Of a stretch of DNA of 64,000 bases, positions 1 to 10,779 are shown piece by piece. The notes under the pieces were generated by a model. That model made no database searches. It had not been told where the DNA came from and saw only the letters and a list, made by a program, of their open reading frames with translations. Position 1 is the first letter of the stretch. Each line of letters opens with the position of its first letter. The stretch is from Chamaecrista fasciculata (taxonomy: Eukaryota > Streptophyta > Magnoliopsida > Fabales > Fabaceae), in the NCBI GenBank assembly GCA_003254925.1, contig QANZ01036032.1, positions 110,169-174,168 of the forward strand, given 5' to 3'. Made by a program: the position numbers and the translations under genes.

Positions 1-169
1 TATAGATATATATATATATATCTTATATTATATGGCTCCACCCCTTTTTGGTCGTTCATGTTTAAAACTATAGTCTATGAAATTAAAAATAAGAGAAAAT
101 TTACTATTTGGTCTCTCTTTCTTTACTAAGTTAACAATTTAGTCCTTTATTTATTTTACATACATATTT

Positions 170-199
170 GCGTGCCCGTTAGGGCACGCAAAGCCCTAG
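170..199 (+). mobile_element. Helitron-like 3' terminus
   Basis: A perfect 8-bp stem (GCGTGCCC, loop GTTA, GGGCACGC; 170-189) is followed by a 6-nt spacer and CTAG at 196-199, then a T. A short GC-rich hairpin just before CTRR, inserted ahead of a T, is the diagnostic 3' end of plant Helitrons. The body would lie to the left; bases 1-169 are AT-rich and non-coding and the 5' end is outside the window. Inference from one terminus only. Confidence 0.5.
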
Positions 200-636
200 T
201 ATATATATATATATATATGAAAGCTTTTATGTATGTATAGCTGCCTAAATTTTTCTTAGAACTTGCATGCACGTTAAAAATTAAAGCCAAAGTCGTATTT
301 TGGTCTCCCAGTTATGCTCAGTGTTCCAAATTAGTTCTCCAGTTATTTTTCGTTTCATATTGGTCCCCGAGTTATGCAAAATTTGACAAAGTTGATCCCT
401 CTGACAGTTTCTATCCATTTTTCTGTTAAAAAAAAAAGACAAAATTAATTTTTAACTCCTAAAAGTTTAAATACTTTGCGTCAATGACCTTTTCCTCTAT
501 AATAGAATCAAAATGTAAGAAAGAAGAAATGATTGAGGGTTTAAATTTATTTAGCACCAAAAATCTCTCTGTCTCTCTCGTAACCATCTCTCTCCCTCAT
601 CAAGTACATCTCGTCGCGTCCTCCACGAATCTAGAT

Positions 637-800
637 TCCGGCAACGGCGAGCATGCGAGGCAAGGGAGTGAAGGCGAGGAGGATGCCGTAGACGAAGATC
701 GCAGTGATCGACGGGCACTTACAGTTTTGCCTGACGGCGGCAACGACGGTGATTAGAGAAAAAAAGGAAGCAAGGGATTGAGAATAGGGCTTGATTCGAA
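637..800 (-). pseudogene. second captured coding-like segment, unidentified
   Basis: On the minus strand this part of the element interior reads as a hydrophobic open stretch ([13 protein letters not shown], then ITAIFVYGILLAFTPLP), GC-rich and unlike the flanking TIRs. It could be a membrane-protein exon picked up by the same element, because it follows the H2A piece and is not homologous to histones. I do not recognise the donor. It may instead be untranslated sequence that happens to be open. Confidence 0.3.
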
Positions 801-837
801 GGAGAGAGGCGGCATCTTTGCGAGATTCCAAATCTGA

Positions 838-983
838 TTTCGCCTTTCCCTTTTCCCACCTTCTTCGGCAGCAAAGTCTGATGAATGTTTGGCAAGACAC
901 CTCCATTGGCAATAGTAACAGAACCCAAGAGCTTGTTGAGTTCATCATCGTTACTCACCGCGAGTTGAATGTCTCAGAACAAT
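838..983 (-). pseudogene. histone H2A C-terminal fragment inside a transposon
   Basis: The minus strand encodes the conserved H2A stretch [16 protein letters not shown], then [19 protein letters not shown] and [10 protein letters not shown]: the acidic-patch region, docking segment and start of the C-terminal tail. The histone-fold N-terminus and first helices are absent. Just upstream the frame slips relative to a normal H2A (two bases short near 975), so it cannot give a histone. It is bounded by the TIRs of the 286-1289 element, which indicates transduplication of a host H2A gene rather than a decayed resident gene. Confidence 0.85.
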
Positions 984-1492
984 TCGATTCTTCTCGTCTC
1001 GTCTCCTTCGCCATCAATCGGAGAGAGAGAGAATCCCAAGTTACTTTTTATTTCTTACATTTTGGTCTTATTATAGAGAAAAAGGTCCTTGATACAAAAA
1101 AAATTTAAACTTTTAGGAGTTAAAAATCAATTTTATCTTTTTTTTTTTAACGAAAAAATGGATGAAACTGTTAGAGGGACCAACTTTGCCAAGTTTTGCA
1201 TAACTAGGGGACCAATATGGAACGAAAAATAATTGAGGGACCAATTTGAAACACTGAGTATAACTGGAGGATTAAAATAGGACTTTGGCCAAATTAGTAA
1301 TAAACCAGAATTTATACAGAAACATATTTACCAAAAAAAAAAAATCAAAATTATGGAAAGCCATTTTAAAAGATGTATGAACAAGTTGGAGCTTTCATAT
1401 TTGAATGGGAATCAAAATTTGATTTTGTTTCTGGTAAAACAATGTGGTGTATATCATCGGAGTATGAATTGCATGATTGGTTGGTGGACATA

Positions 1493-2725
1493 TTAATTAA
1501 TGTTGTCTTCTGTGTACGCGCATGTAGGTGATTGCTGCCGCACCGCACAAGCGACCACCTGGGCCCATTGCCTCAGCCTCGTCTTCTTCGCATCCAAATC
1601 ATCACCTTGAGGAAAAAAATATCAGCCGTTAGATAGAAAATAAAAAGGCCAAAATATTTATTTTTTTAAAAAAATCATTTATTATAAAAAGTAGCAATAT
1701 TTTGGCCTTTAAAAAAATATAAATATCTTATTTGTAAAAAATTATAATTTGAAAAATTAAAACAAATTTAACTATATTTTGAATCTTAAACTTTATAAGA
1801 AAATAAATTTTATATTAAAATAATTATAATAATAAAAATATAATTTAACATTAAAAATATCAAAAAGTAAAAAATAATTAGATATATTTGTAAGAAATTA
1901 CAATGATGAAATAAAATTAAGTCATTCTAAAATTATAAGACGAAATCGACTCAAATAAATATAAAACGTAAGTTCAGGCAAAAAAAAAATTATAAAACGT
2001 AAGTGACAAAAAAAATACTTTTACTTAATAAACATTCTATAAGTTTGAACTAATTAGTTGAACCCACACCTTAAAATTTGTAAAGATCAAACCTTAAATA
2101 TTTTTGAAATATAAAGATTATAAAAGTTCAACTGAAACAACTAAATGTAAAAATNGTCCACTCCTTCCTTGGCACCCCAATTTGGGGTGCCAGCAAAAAT
2201 TGAATTTTGGGTGCCAAGTGTCCCTCCTTATCCACTCCACTCCCCCCTAAAAAAAACTTCCAAACATAATTTTTTTACCTTTTGTCCTTCCCTCTCCTCT
2301 CCATTCTCCCCTTGACACCTCATCCAAACATATTAGGGTTCCTTCGTAAATTTACCTTGATCAAATAGGATGCTAGATGTGCCGGTGGTATCGCAATCGG
2401 AAGCCATGGACGATGTAGAAGACGACCTCGATAAGCTGTGATTGTACTGTTTATGCACCGCCTGATAAAACTCCAACGCAGGGATCGTATCCGATAGTTT
2501 CGGGTCGATTTCCGGCGAATCGAACCCGAATCCGAGCTCGATGCACGCTTTCAATTCTTGCAAATCGTCTTCCGAGAGGCTCTTGCTGAGGCGGTGGCCG
2601 CCGCCGACGACGACGTGATTACTTCTTCGCCTCTGCCACGCGTCTTCCCGGAGCGTGTCCGGCGACCACGACTGCTGCTTGTAGAGCGGGCGCCGAGGCG
2701 GCGGCGCGTGAGGCGGCTTCGACAT
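1493..2725 (-). CDS. DUF1685 family protein
   Basis: Two-exon gene. Exon 1 is 2725-2356 and exon 2 is 1605-1493, joined through a GT-AG intron of 750 bp (CAAG|GTAAAT to CTCAAG|GTGATG), giving 160 residues. The start ATG at 2725 opens MSKPPHAPPPRRP. Family hallmarks are visible: SWSPDTLREDAWQRRR near residues 20-35, a serine-rich SLSEDDLQELKACIELGFGF block in the middle, the LSDTIPALEFYQAV motif, and in exon 2 KKTRLRQWAQVVACAVRQ at the C-terminus. The family is plant-specific, small and of unknown biochemical function. No signal peptide or membrane segment is seen; the N-terminus is proline- and arginine-rich. The intron has an almost perfect 21-bp palindrome at 2171-2191 and one N at 2155. 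Gene structure is well supported, function is not known. Confidence 0.9.
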
Positions 2726-3249
2726 CGTGAAATTAGGGATTCGTTAGATTAAGACGAAATCGGACGCGGAAGAATTTCTGGGAAATGAGAGATAGTTTAT
2801 AAGAGGAGGCTTCTTGCTTAATTATTACGTTTTTTCCAGACAGAAAGGTGAGGTGGTTATTGAGAATTATTAATTTATGATTTCTCTGAAAAAATAATAT
2901 TGTCAGTTGTGGATTGTTTTTTAAAAAAAAAATATTGTGGATTTTGAGGAAATTCCATAGTCTACTCTATAGAAATAGATTAAAGTATTTCTTTTGAGAA
3001 ATTATTAGTAATTTTTTAAACAGAGAATCGTTTCTGTTTTTGTCAAACAATCTGATTTATGAAGAAAAGAATCTGAGAATTTAATTATGGATGGGATGTA
3101 ACGTAGCTGAGATATTTTATCAATAAAGGACGAGCTGGATTATCTACTAAGCACTGATGATGAACTTGGTCGCCAAGAAAAATAAAATCAGAATTAAAAT
3201 ACGCAAAAAAAAAAATCGCCAATATATATGGATTATATAGAAAAAATTA
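2726..3249. other. upstream region of the DUF1685 gene, no gene seen
   Basis: This holds the probable promoter and 5' UTR of the minus-strand DUF1685 gene. The first 100 bases are moderately GC-rich; the remainder is AT-rich with no coding signal. Confidence 0.5.
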
Positions 3250-3388
3250 GGGGCTGTTTGGCAACTTCCAATCTCAATCCAATCTCAACCTATGAGATGA
3301 GATGAGATGAGATGAGATGATGTTGAAATTAGGATGAGATGAAATGATGTAGTGGTGTTTGGATGGTTTGAGAGAAAATGATATATAA
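3250..3388 (+). mobile_element. PIF/Harbinger-like MITE fragment (left end only)
   Basis: Starts GGGGCTGTTTGGCAAC right after TTA, then carries the same GATGAGATGAGATG repeats and 'tggtgtttgg' segment as the complete element in the AREB/ABF intron (16538-18357). Similarity stops near 3388 and I find no matching right end, so this is a truncated copy. Confidence 0.55.
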
Positions 3389-4229
3389 TCTTCCATCCAT
3401 GATATATCATATTTTAGGCGTTCGCTACTTGACACGGTTAAGCTCCAGTCCCGCGCACCTTGCGGTGGTCCTTGACTCGATCAAGTCCATATCTCATAGG
3501 CACCGGGCAAGCATTGTTCTGTATTCTGTAATCCCCAAATTTCCACGATCTCCATATTTCACTTTTTTTGGACCTCCACTTTTTTCCATTTTTAAAGATT
3601 GTGGGTCTGAGCACGTGGGAGTCTCTTCTGACTCCCTCTACATTTCACCACTCTAGTTTAAGGTTAGCTACTTTTCTCACCCTGAATTTTATTACTCTCA
3701 CATAAAATTTCTTTTAATTTGATTGTCGGAGTATCATTCGCAATGCCTCTTTGTGAAGTGTTTTACAAGTTATTTTTGGTCTGTTTGCTCTAGTTCAAAT
3801 CGAGGTAGCTGCTAGAGAAAACAAACCAGAAATAACTTGATTAGGATTAAGTCAAATTTTTATATTTTAGAAATCCTTAACATTATTTAATTAGGTGATT
3901 TTTTTTTGTGAGTAATTGATTAGGATTAAAAGGAGAGAATTAGGTGGAGAGAGAGAGAGAGAGAGAGATGGACTGGAAAGTGAGGAAGGTGCAATATAGA
4001 AAATAGTTATTGGTGAGAGGTAAGCTGTAGCCAGTAGGGATGGTGTGTGAGACTGAGGCACGCACGAACGGCTCAATATGATTCAGATGAACAGCTAAAA
4101 GCCCACAACCACTAGCAAATGATCGAGCTGCCAACCTGTCAATTGCCTGCCTTCACTGCCCATTCTCATTTCCCAACACAACACACCATCATCATTTTTG
4201 CCTTTAATCAATTCATTATGTTTCTTATT
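3389..4229. other. intergenic, no recognised gene; short GA microsatellite
   Basis: Contains a GC-rich patch at 3420-3520 that I do not recognise and a (GA)n run at 3947-3968. Open frames here are short and low in coding character. Confidence 0.4.
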
Positions 4230-4578
4230 AGCCAAAAATATTATTTTGGTCCGAAAAGTTTTATCTCATCTTTTAATTTCGTCTCAAATATCTTATATTT
4301 TAGTTAATTTTATCTTTTCACTAACATTTTTTAATAAATGAATGACAAATTTTATCATGTTTTTTAATTTGAGTTAGGATTTGAGTTTTTTTTTATCAAT
4401 TTTACATTATATATCATTAGTCATGTAGGATCTGTCGTTAATATTTTGTTAAAGTAAGAGCAAAATGATGAAATTGGCTAAAATATGAAATATTAGAGAC
4501 GAAATTGACAACTAACAAACATTTTGGATGAAATTAAAAATTAATGTAAAGTTTAGAGACCAAAAGAATACTTTTACC
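4230..4578. repeat. long-TIR MITE of the 'TTTTGGTCC' type
   Basis: Left end (gccaaaaatattattttggtc) and right end (gagaccaaaagaatacttttacc) are inverted copies, with further inverted similarity inwards (e.g. 'aatttcgtctcaaatatcttatattttag' against its complement near 4490). No transposase; non-coding. Boundaries are approximate and no clean target duplication was found. Confidence 0.55.
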
Positions 4579-4664
4579 TTGTACTTTTTTTTCATAGAAA
4601 GGGAATATATTAAACCCAAAAGTTTTGCCTTGTACTTCGGTCTTATATTTTTTGTTTGTGTTAT

Positions 4665-5110
4665 TATATTTTTGGTTGAATATTTAAATTAGTCTTAAAT
4701 ATATGTCATAAATTCTTAAATATTTCAAAAGTTTAATATTGGTCCTTGACATTTTTATTTAGTTTCATTGTACTCTCAAACTATTGAATATTATCATATC
4801 TCTCATATAAATTTGACTATGATGAATCTAGAGTTACATGTATGTTTTCTTACGAAAATTTTCTTTATCTAATTAGAACCGTCATCAAAGAAGGTTAAAT
4901 CAGGTATTGAAAATGAGCTGCTCATTTCATAATCAAATAAATAAAATTTTTCATATCTCTTTTGTTCAAATTCAAATGCGACAAGTTTGGAGTAACAAAT
5001 TACTCTTAACAATTTTTTTTTTGTCCAATTGAAACTATCAGTAAATAAAATCAAATTAGACTTAAAAATGTGTTTTTGACCATAAAGTAAATGATTGAAA
5101 TTAAATAATA
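4665..5110. repeat. degenerate copy of the dispersed inverted-repeat family seen at 60029 and 61119
   Basis: Shares in order 'aaatattggtcc'-type segments, 'aaactattgaatattatcatat', 'ttctttatctaattag' and 'ctcatttcataatcaaa' with the elements at 60029-60478 and 61119-61951. Edges are diffuse. The remainder up to 5780 is AT-rich intergenic DNA without a recognised gene. Confidence 0.45.
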
Positions 5111-5783
5111 AGTTTTGATAAATTATAAGGGCTACATAAATGATTAATTTTTTTAAGGAAATTTTTATTTTTTTTTTTGGCCAACAGGAAATTTTGATTT
5201 GAAAAATTAAAATTGGTGTTTCTAAGAAGCAAACATAAAGTAAGATTAGGTGGTAAACATAGATTCTTTTTACCCCCAAAAGAATATAGAATTGGGTGTG
5301 GATTCGGTAGAACAAAAGAAGGTTGGATTTGTGGAAAAGGCCAGGAAGCCATTATATATGAGACATGACTACATGAGCATCGTGCAAAGAACTAAGTGAT
5401 TAGAGATATTATTGTCGGGGGAGTACATACAGATTTGTAGAAGAACCCTAAAATGAAAAAGGGTGTGTCATTGAGGCAAAAAACAGAAGTGTTTTATTAG
5501 CGACAAGTGTTTAATGTAATGTTATAGGTTGAGAGATCTAAAATCGAATTCTGAAACTAACATCGTTGAAAATACACATAATTATAAAGAAAAAAGAAAA
5601 CAAAAGGTGTTTCGTTGATACTTTGACACCATCATTTGGAATCGGAAACGCAATAAATGCATCTTGTGGTCGTAAGCGCAATATGGATGGGCCTCCTTGC
5701 TCCTAGGCTGCTAGCTATCACACACTAACATAGTAACATGCACTTCCACCAATCACTCCATTTATTTATTCCTGATATATCTA

Positions 5784-6463
5784 CTCCCTCCGTTCCTTTT
5801 TATCTGCTTTTTAAGGTTGTTGCACACAAACTAATACTCCCTCCGTTCCTGAATATCTGCTTTTCTGGAGAACTTTTTTTATTCCAAAATATCTGATGTT
5901 TTATAACTTCAAGAGAGCATTAATTATTCTTTTACCATTCTATCCCTATTAAATATAGTAGAGTCATAAATGAATAAACATTTTCCAAGTAATTTAATAG
6001 GGATAGTTTAGTCTTTTTACCTCATTTTTGTCTTCATTTTAGGTGAGCTAATCATTTCCTTAGTTTGTGTGTATTTACCTTAAACATCAGATATATAGGA
6101 ACAGAGGGAGTATAATGATTAAATCACTAAAGTTAATGTAAAATCTAAAATAAAAAGACTATATTACCCTTATTAAATTAGACTTAATTATATCATCAAT
6201 TTAATGCTCATATTTCAAAAATTAAATTCCTCCAACTAATTTAAATACTCTCACAATTTTTTTATGAAACCTACTCCAATTGATTACTACAGAACCCAAA
6301 AATAATTCTCTACCAAAAGTCAAATCGTCCATTATGACTATAATATTAAATAGGGATAAAATGGTAAAAAAGTTCATTGATGACCTCTTGATTTCATAAC
6401 AAAGCAGATAAAAATAGACAAAAAAAATTCTACAATGAAGCAAATAAAAAAGGACGGAGGGAA
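5784..6463. mobile_element. Stowaway-like (Tc1/mariner) MITE, outer copy
   Basis: Left end CTCCCTCCGTTCC preceded by TA; right end GGACGGAGGGA followed by an 'aaTA' target. It encloses a second element (5837-6110); without it the outer element is about 400 bp. TIR sequence and TA target are those of plant Stowaway/mariner-type MITEs. Confidence 0.65.
5837..6110. mobile_element. Stowaway-like MITE, inner nested copy
   Basis: Begins CTCCCTCCGTTCC after TA (5835-5836) and ends GGAACAGAGGGAG before TA (6111-6112), 274 bp, no coding capacity. It sits inside the 5784-6463 element about 50 bp from its left end. Confidence 0.75.
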
Positions 6464-6947
6464 TAATATATTTCCCGGCTTCACTTCCCCACTATCATTT
6501 TTATTTCACACTAACTACCTCATTTTCCTCCTCTTGACGTAATCTACAGTAGCTTCGAAAAGGGACAACAAAGTATGGTCCATGACATAAAATATAATTA
6601 ATAGCTCTAATCCAATTGGGCTGAGAATCTTCACTGAGTTTTAACAACTAACATGTAATAACTATGTAAGAAAGTTAGACGGAGTCAGAATTTTTCATTA
6701 CTTGACATTACTTTTATAATCTAACATTTTCAAGTATTATAAATTCAGTTACCAAAAAAGGAGGCTTGCCAATTCTCATCCATTAGGATTTCTAGCTCTT
6801 ATTGTCTCACATGTAAACAATGTTCTTGGCAACTCTAAAGTGCTCACCTCTAATAAAAGGCTTCTTACAATCCAAAAAGCAACTCTGGACTAGTCTAGTC
6901 AAAACACTAAAGTACTCACCTCTATTTGAATATATAATTTTAAAAAA
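6464..6947. other. intergenic, nothing recognised
   Basis: AT-rich sequence without convincing coding frame or repeat ends. An imperfect local repeat ('ctaaagt(g/a)ctcacctct') occurs at 6834 and 6906. Confidence 0.4.
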
Positions 6948-8046
6948 GGCCAAAATTAAATTAGTCCCTTATGTATATGGTAGATTTCAAATTGATCCCT
7001 TATATTTTATTTCTTTTAGATTGGTCCTATATATTTTCATAATTTCTTAAATTAATCACAAAGCTATTTTTAAGATGTTAACATATATTTGAATTCAATT
7101 CATTCAGGTTTAAAACGAGATAAATATGACCAACTTCCCTTGATTGATTGTTAAATGAGTTATTCATATTTTCATGATTCGATTTGATCTCGTCTGTTGG
7201 CAATTCAAAGTACTCGTCAAAAGAAATTTGTAATTCTAAATTTGTTGTATACAAATTTAAAACGAGATAGATATGACCACATTTAGTATTTCTAAGACTA
7301 ATTAATTTGAAAAAGTATAAAAACATGTAAGACCAATATAAAACAAATGAAACACAAAGGACTAATTTAAAATCTATCATATGCATAGTGCGAAAAACCG
7401 GACCGGCCATTGAACCGGTGGAAGGCTCGGGTCACTGGTTCAACCGCTAGGTCACTGGTTCAACCGGTTGAGCCGGTTTACTTAAAAAGTACATTTTCAA
7501 ATATACATATTCATCAAAATACACATTAATATCTTAAAATTAAACACGTTGGTACCCTTTAGAGCTATTTTGCAATTTTAACCATAACAAATTTTGTAAA
7601 AATTACATATTGACCCCAATTTTTTTTAAAAAAATTCATTTTAGTCCCTAGATAATATGTATCCAGGGACCAATTTGTACTTTTTAGCAATTTTTTTGGG
7701 GTCAATATGTAATTTTTGCAAAATTTGTTGGGTCAAACCGGTTCACGGTTCATCAAATACATATTGATATATTACAATAATTTAAATTTAAAGTAAAAAT
7801 TAAACATAACATATGTCCATCACATATAATAAGTGTCAAATATTTAATTTTTTTTTAATATTTTCAAATATTTTTGGGTCAACCGGTTTCCGGTTGAATC
7901 GGGCGGTTCAACACCGGGTCAACTGCAGGCCGGTATTTTAATTTTTTCGGACCGGACTGGTATCCAGTTCACCGGTTGAACCGGCCGGTCCAGTCCAGTT
8001 TTTTCAACTATGATCATATGCATAAGAGACCAATTTGAGGTTGGCC
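6948..8046. repeat. long-TIR MITE interrupted by a hAT element
   Basis: Left arm (ggccaaaattaaattagtcc...) pairs with the right arm read backwards (ggccaacctcaaattggtctc...). The right arm is split by the hAT element at 7384-8012; removing the insert and one target copy restores the inverted repeat. Non-coding. No clear duplication flanks the outer element. Confidence 0.6.
7384..8012. mobile_element. non-autonomous hAT element with 8-bp target duplication
   Basis: Ends are inverted (CATAGTGCGAAAAACCGGAC against CATAGTTGAAAAAACTGGAC) and lead into subterminal ACCGGTT-rich repeats. The element is flanked by a perfect 8-bp duplication ATCATATG at 7376-7383 and 8013-8020, the hallmark length for hAT transposons. 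Its 629 bp have no transposase. The middle (about 7555-7735) resembles the interior of the element at 47924-48289, so it probably carries an older insertion. Confidence 0.85.
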
Positions 8047-9370
8047 TAAATAAAAGGGGCAAAACTTAGGTGAAAATTTTTATATGGGCCAAAATTTTAT
8101 GCATGGTGAGAAAAATTAAACACAACTTTTTTCTATGACTAATAATTGATGAGAAAAAATAATATTAAAAAAAAACTTTATCAATAGCTTTATATAAGTA
8201 TTTTTAAAAAATACGAGATGACATTAAAGTTAAAAAGTGAGTGGCAATGTGGCATATGGGATGTGGAGTGGGCGCAAGCAATTCTTGGTTGGAAAAAGTA
8301 GATATTACGAAATGGCATTGACATTGGCGAAATGACTCACACACTATAATGTAATTAAGTAATAATTAGTTGGCATTTTTTTTTAATTTATGAAAATAAC
8401 AATTAATCTTCTAATTTATTAATTTCGTAGCAGTATTTCTCTAATTGTTAGTAGCGTTATCTTTTAAATTCTATGTGAGTTGCACGTGTTTTAAAAGATA
8501 GAAAGATAACTGTGTTATTAACAACGGAGAGAGATTGCTATGAAATTATTACATTAGGGAGTTGATTGTTATTTTTTATAAGATAGGAGGCACATTGTAA
8601 GTGAAGATATAGTTTAAAGTGAGTAAATGCAATTTCACTAACTAGAAGGCTGCACCACTCCACTTCACTTCACTCATCAGATCTGATCTGATTTTGTAAT
8701 ATCTGCATTCTGATATCTGCCACAATTTCACGTGGACACGAGCAACCACCACCATATTCTCACCTCTCAATCATTCAACGCCGCAATATACACATGCAAT
8801 CCTGCTTCCCACACAAATAAATTTCATCTCTCTTCATTTTTAATACAATACAATACATACTCATCAATTTTCTTCCTTACTTATGCCTCATTTCCCAAAT
8901 TCTCAATTCATCTCACACTTTTCAGTGTTATTTATCTAACATCTTCACAGTCTCCTACGTACACATGACTACTTATTATGCCTGTTTTGTTTTAGCCTCG
9001 TATTGGATTATTAGCTTCTAAAAACTTTTTCTTTTACTCCGCTGTTCTTCTTTAATCTCATTCCATTCAATTATGCCATTTAAAAAACATCTCACAATTA
9101 TGTTAATATTTTCTCTCTTTATTCCCTCTCTCTCAATTATTATCTATATGCTTTTGTTTTGTTTTTTTGTGCATATAATTTTTTCAAAAGAATAAAAAAT
9201 TCTTGAATTTTATTTTTGAAAAATTTCCCTTTTATAGTCACTTTTGTAAGACAAAATTCATAAATTGATTTTTTTCGCTAATTGTTCCACTTGACAATCA
9301 CTCACGACAATAATTATGCATACAAGTCGTTGCGCCACATAAAACAAATAGACAAAGATTATCTGATGTA
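8047..9370. other. intergenic, nothing recognised
   Basis: About 1.3 kb of AT-rich DNA. The only long open frame (8732-8968) has no methionine-led family resemblance or coding bias that I can support. Confidence 0.4.
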
Positions 9371-9475
9371 CTGCAGAGAGTGCAGTATATCAGGGACCAA
9401 TTAGAGCTCGCCACGTGTACAATCATGTACACGTGGCGAGCTATAATTGATCCTCGTTGTACTGCACCTCTGCAG
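9371..9475. repeat. hairpin-forming inverted repeat with two G-boxes
   Basis: CTGCAG at both ends, then imperfect arms, then a perfect 17-bp inverted core (9405-9421 and 9426-9442) around a 4-nt loop ATCA. Each arm contains CCACGTGT, a G-box/ABRE-type core. It could be a very short MITE or a hairpin RNA locus. It is non-coding. Confidence 0.7.
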
Positions 9476-9480
9476 TCCAG

Positions 9481-9736
9481 CAGAAGATCCCTAGCCAAAA
9501 CAAATGATTTGTAAGATCAATGAAAATTTCTAATAAGTTTTTATAAGTGTAAGCTGGTTGTTTTACATAGCATTGACTTATAGTAAAAATTTTACACATG
9601 AATAGTTGCAGAGGATCCCTAGTCAAAACAAATGACTTGTAAGATCAATGAAAATTTCTAATAAGTTTTTATAAATGTAAGCCTGTTGTTCTACATAGCA
9701 TCGACTTATAGTAAGAATTTTACACATGAATAGTTG
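9481..9736. repeat. two-copy tandem duplication, 128-bp unit
   Basis: 9481-9608 and 9609-9736 match over their full length with about a dozen substitutions and no visible indel (both begin cagaXgatccctag and end atgaatagttg). No coding frame is conserved between them. Confidence 0.85.
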
Positions 9737-10185
9737 CTATGTGGAGCAATTCATGATTTTTTTCTATTAAAAAAACCTCAAAATGTTGTCACTTTAAGTG
9801 ACTTGTAGCTAAGCAAATCATGAATCGCTCAACTTGATAATGATTCATGTTAAAATTTTTGTCTTGAAGAGCACTTAATGTAAATTATCAAACATTTTCG
9901 TTTCACAAATCGTTTACGTGACAACAATTTGTATATATATATAATTATATTTGTTGTCGTGAATAAGTTATCACGTCCAAACAATGTAACTCGCAAAAAG
10001 TTAATTTCAAAAATAAAATATATTTCAATTTTTTCAAAACATTCTTCATCAATCATCATTGTAGAGAGAGTGCCGAGGGAGAGAGATGGTGAGTGAGGGA
10101 GTGGGGGGAGAAAAAAGAGAGGAAGTGTGAGAGAGAGAGGAGAAAGAGAGAAAATATTGAAGTAATGGAAGGTCTTTTTTTTTTT
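9737..10185. other. intergenic, nothing recognised
   Basis: AT-rich with a purine-rich GAGA stretch (10060-10150) leading into a poly-T run at the edge of the assembly gap. Confidence 0.4.
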
Positions 10186-10418
10186 NNNNNNNNNNNNNNN
10201 NNNNNNNNNNNNNNNNNNNNNNNNNNNNNNNNNNNNNNNNNNNNNNNNNNNNNNNNNNNNNNNNNNNNNNNNNNNNNNNNNNNNNNNNNNNNNNNNNNNN
10301 NNNNNNNNNNNNNNNNNNNNNNNNNNNNNNNNNNNNNNNNNNNNNNNNNNNNNNNNNNNNNNNNNNNNNNNNNNNNNNNNNNNNNNNNNNNNNNNNNNNN
10401 NNNNNNNNNNNNNNNNNN
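10186..10418. other. assembly gap (N)
   Basis: 233 unresolved bases, entered from a poly-T run on the left. Frames called across it are artefacts. Confidence 1.
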
Positions 10419-10779
10419 ATAAAAAATAAAAAGTAGTCTAAATTAATTATAAATCAGAAAGCAATAAAAATTGAAGAGTAAATAAATTAATTAACGTCTA
10501 AATTTAAAAAATACAATAAAAGAGAAACATATAAATATCAGAATAATTTTAAATTATATTTTAATATAAGAATTATTATAAGTTTTTTTATTCTTCCAGA
10601 TGATTCTAAAGTCTAAACTGTTTAAACTTTAAATAGTATTGATCACCCGGATGCTAAACAACCCTACAAGCCGGCAGATATTATCAGACACATACTCTTA
10701 GATTATGATAAAGGAAAGCTGATGTTGAGTTTAGGGGAAACACATAAACCTCAAATGGACATCCAAGTTGCTTCGAGAT

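Larger units (their letters stand above)
286..1289. mobile_element. Pack-MULE-like element with long TIRs carrying gene fragments
   Basis: Terminal inverted repeats of about 239 bp (286-524 and 1051-1289) start GCCAAAGTC and pair along their length, with scattered mismatches. The interior (525-1050) is much more GC-rich than the surroundings and contains pieces of at least one host gene, a histone H2A fragment on the minus strand. Flanking duplications are not clean (an aaatta-type match on both sides), so assignment to Mutator-like elements rests on TIR length and structure. No transposase is visible, so it is non-autonomous. Confidence 0.7.

Noticed and set aside
10093..10422. Open frames running through N blocks (also 49476-49860)
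   Set aside because: They exist only because N codons are read as X; the visible part is low-complexity sequence.
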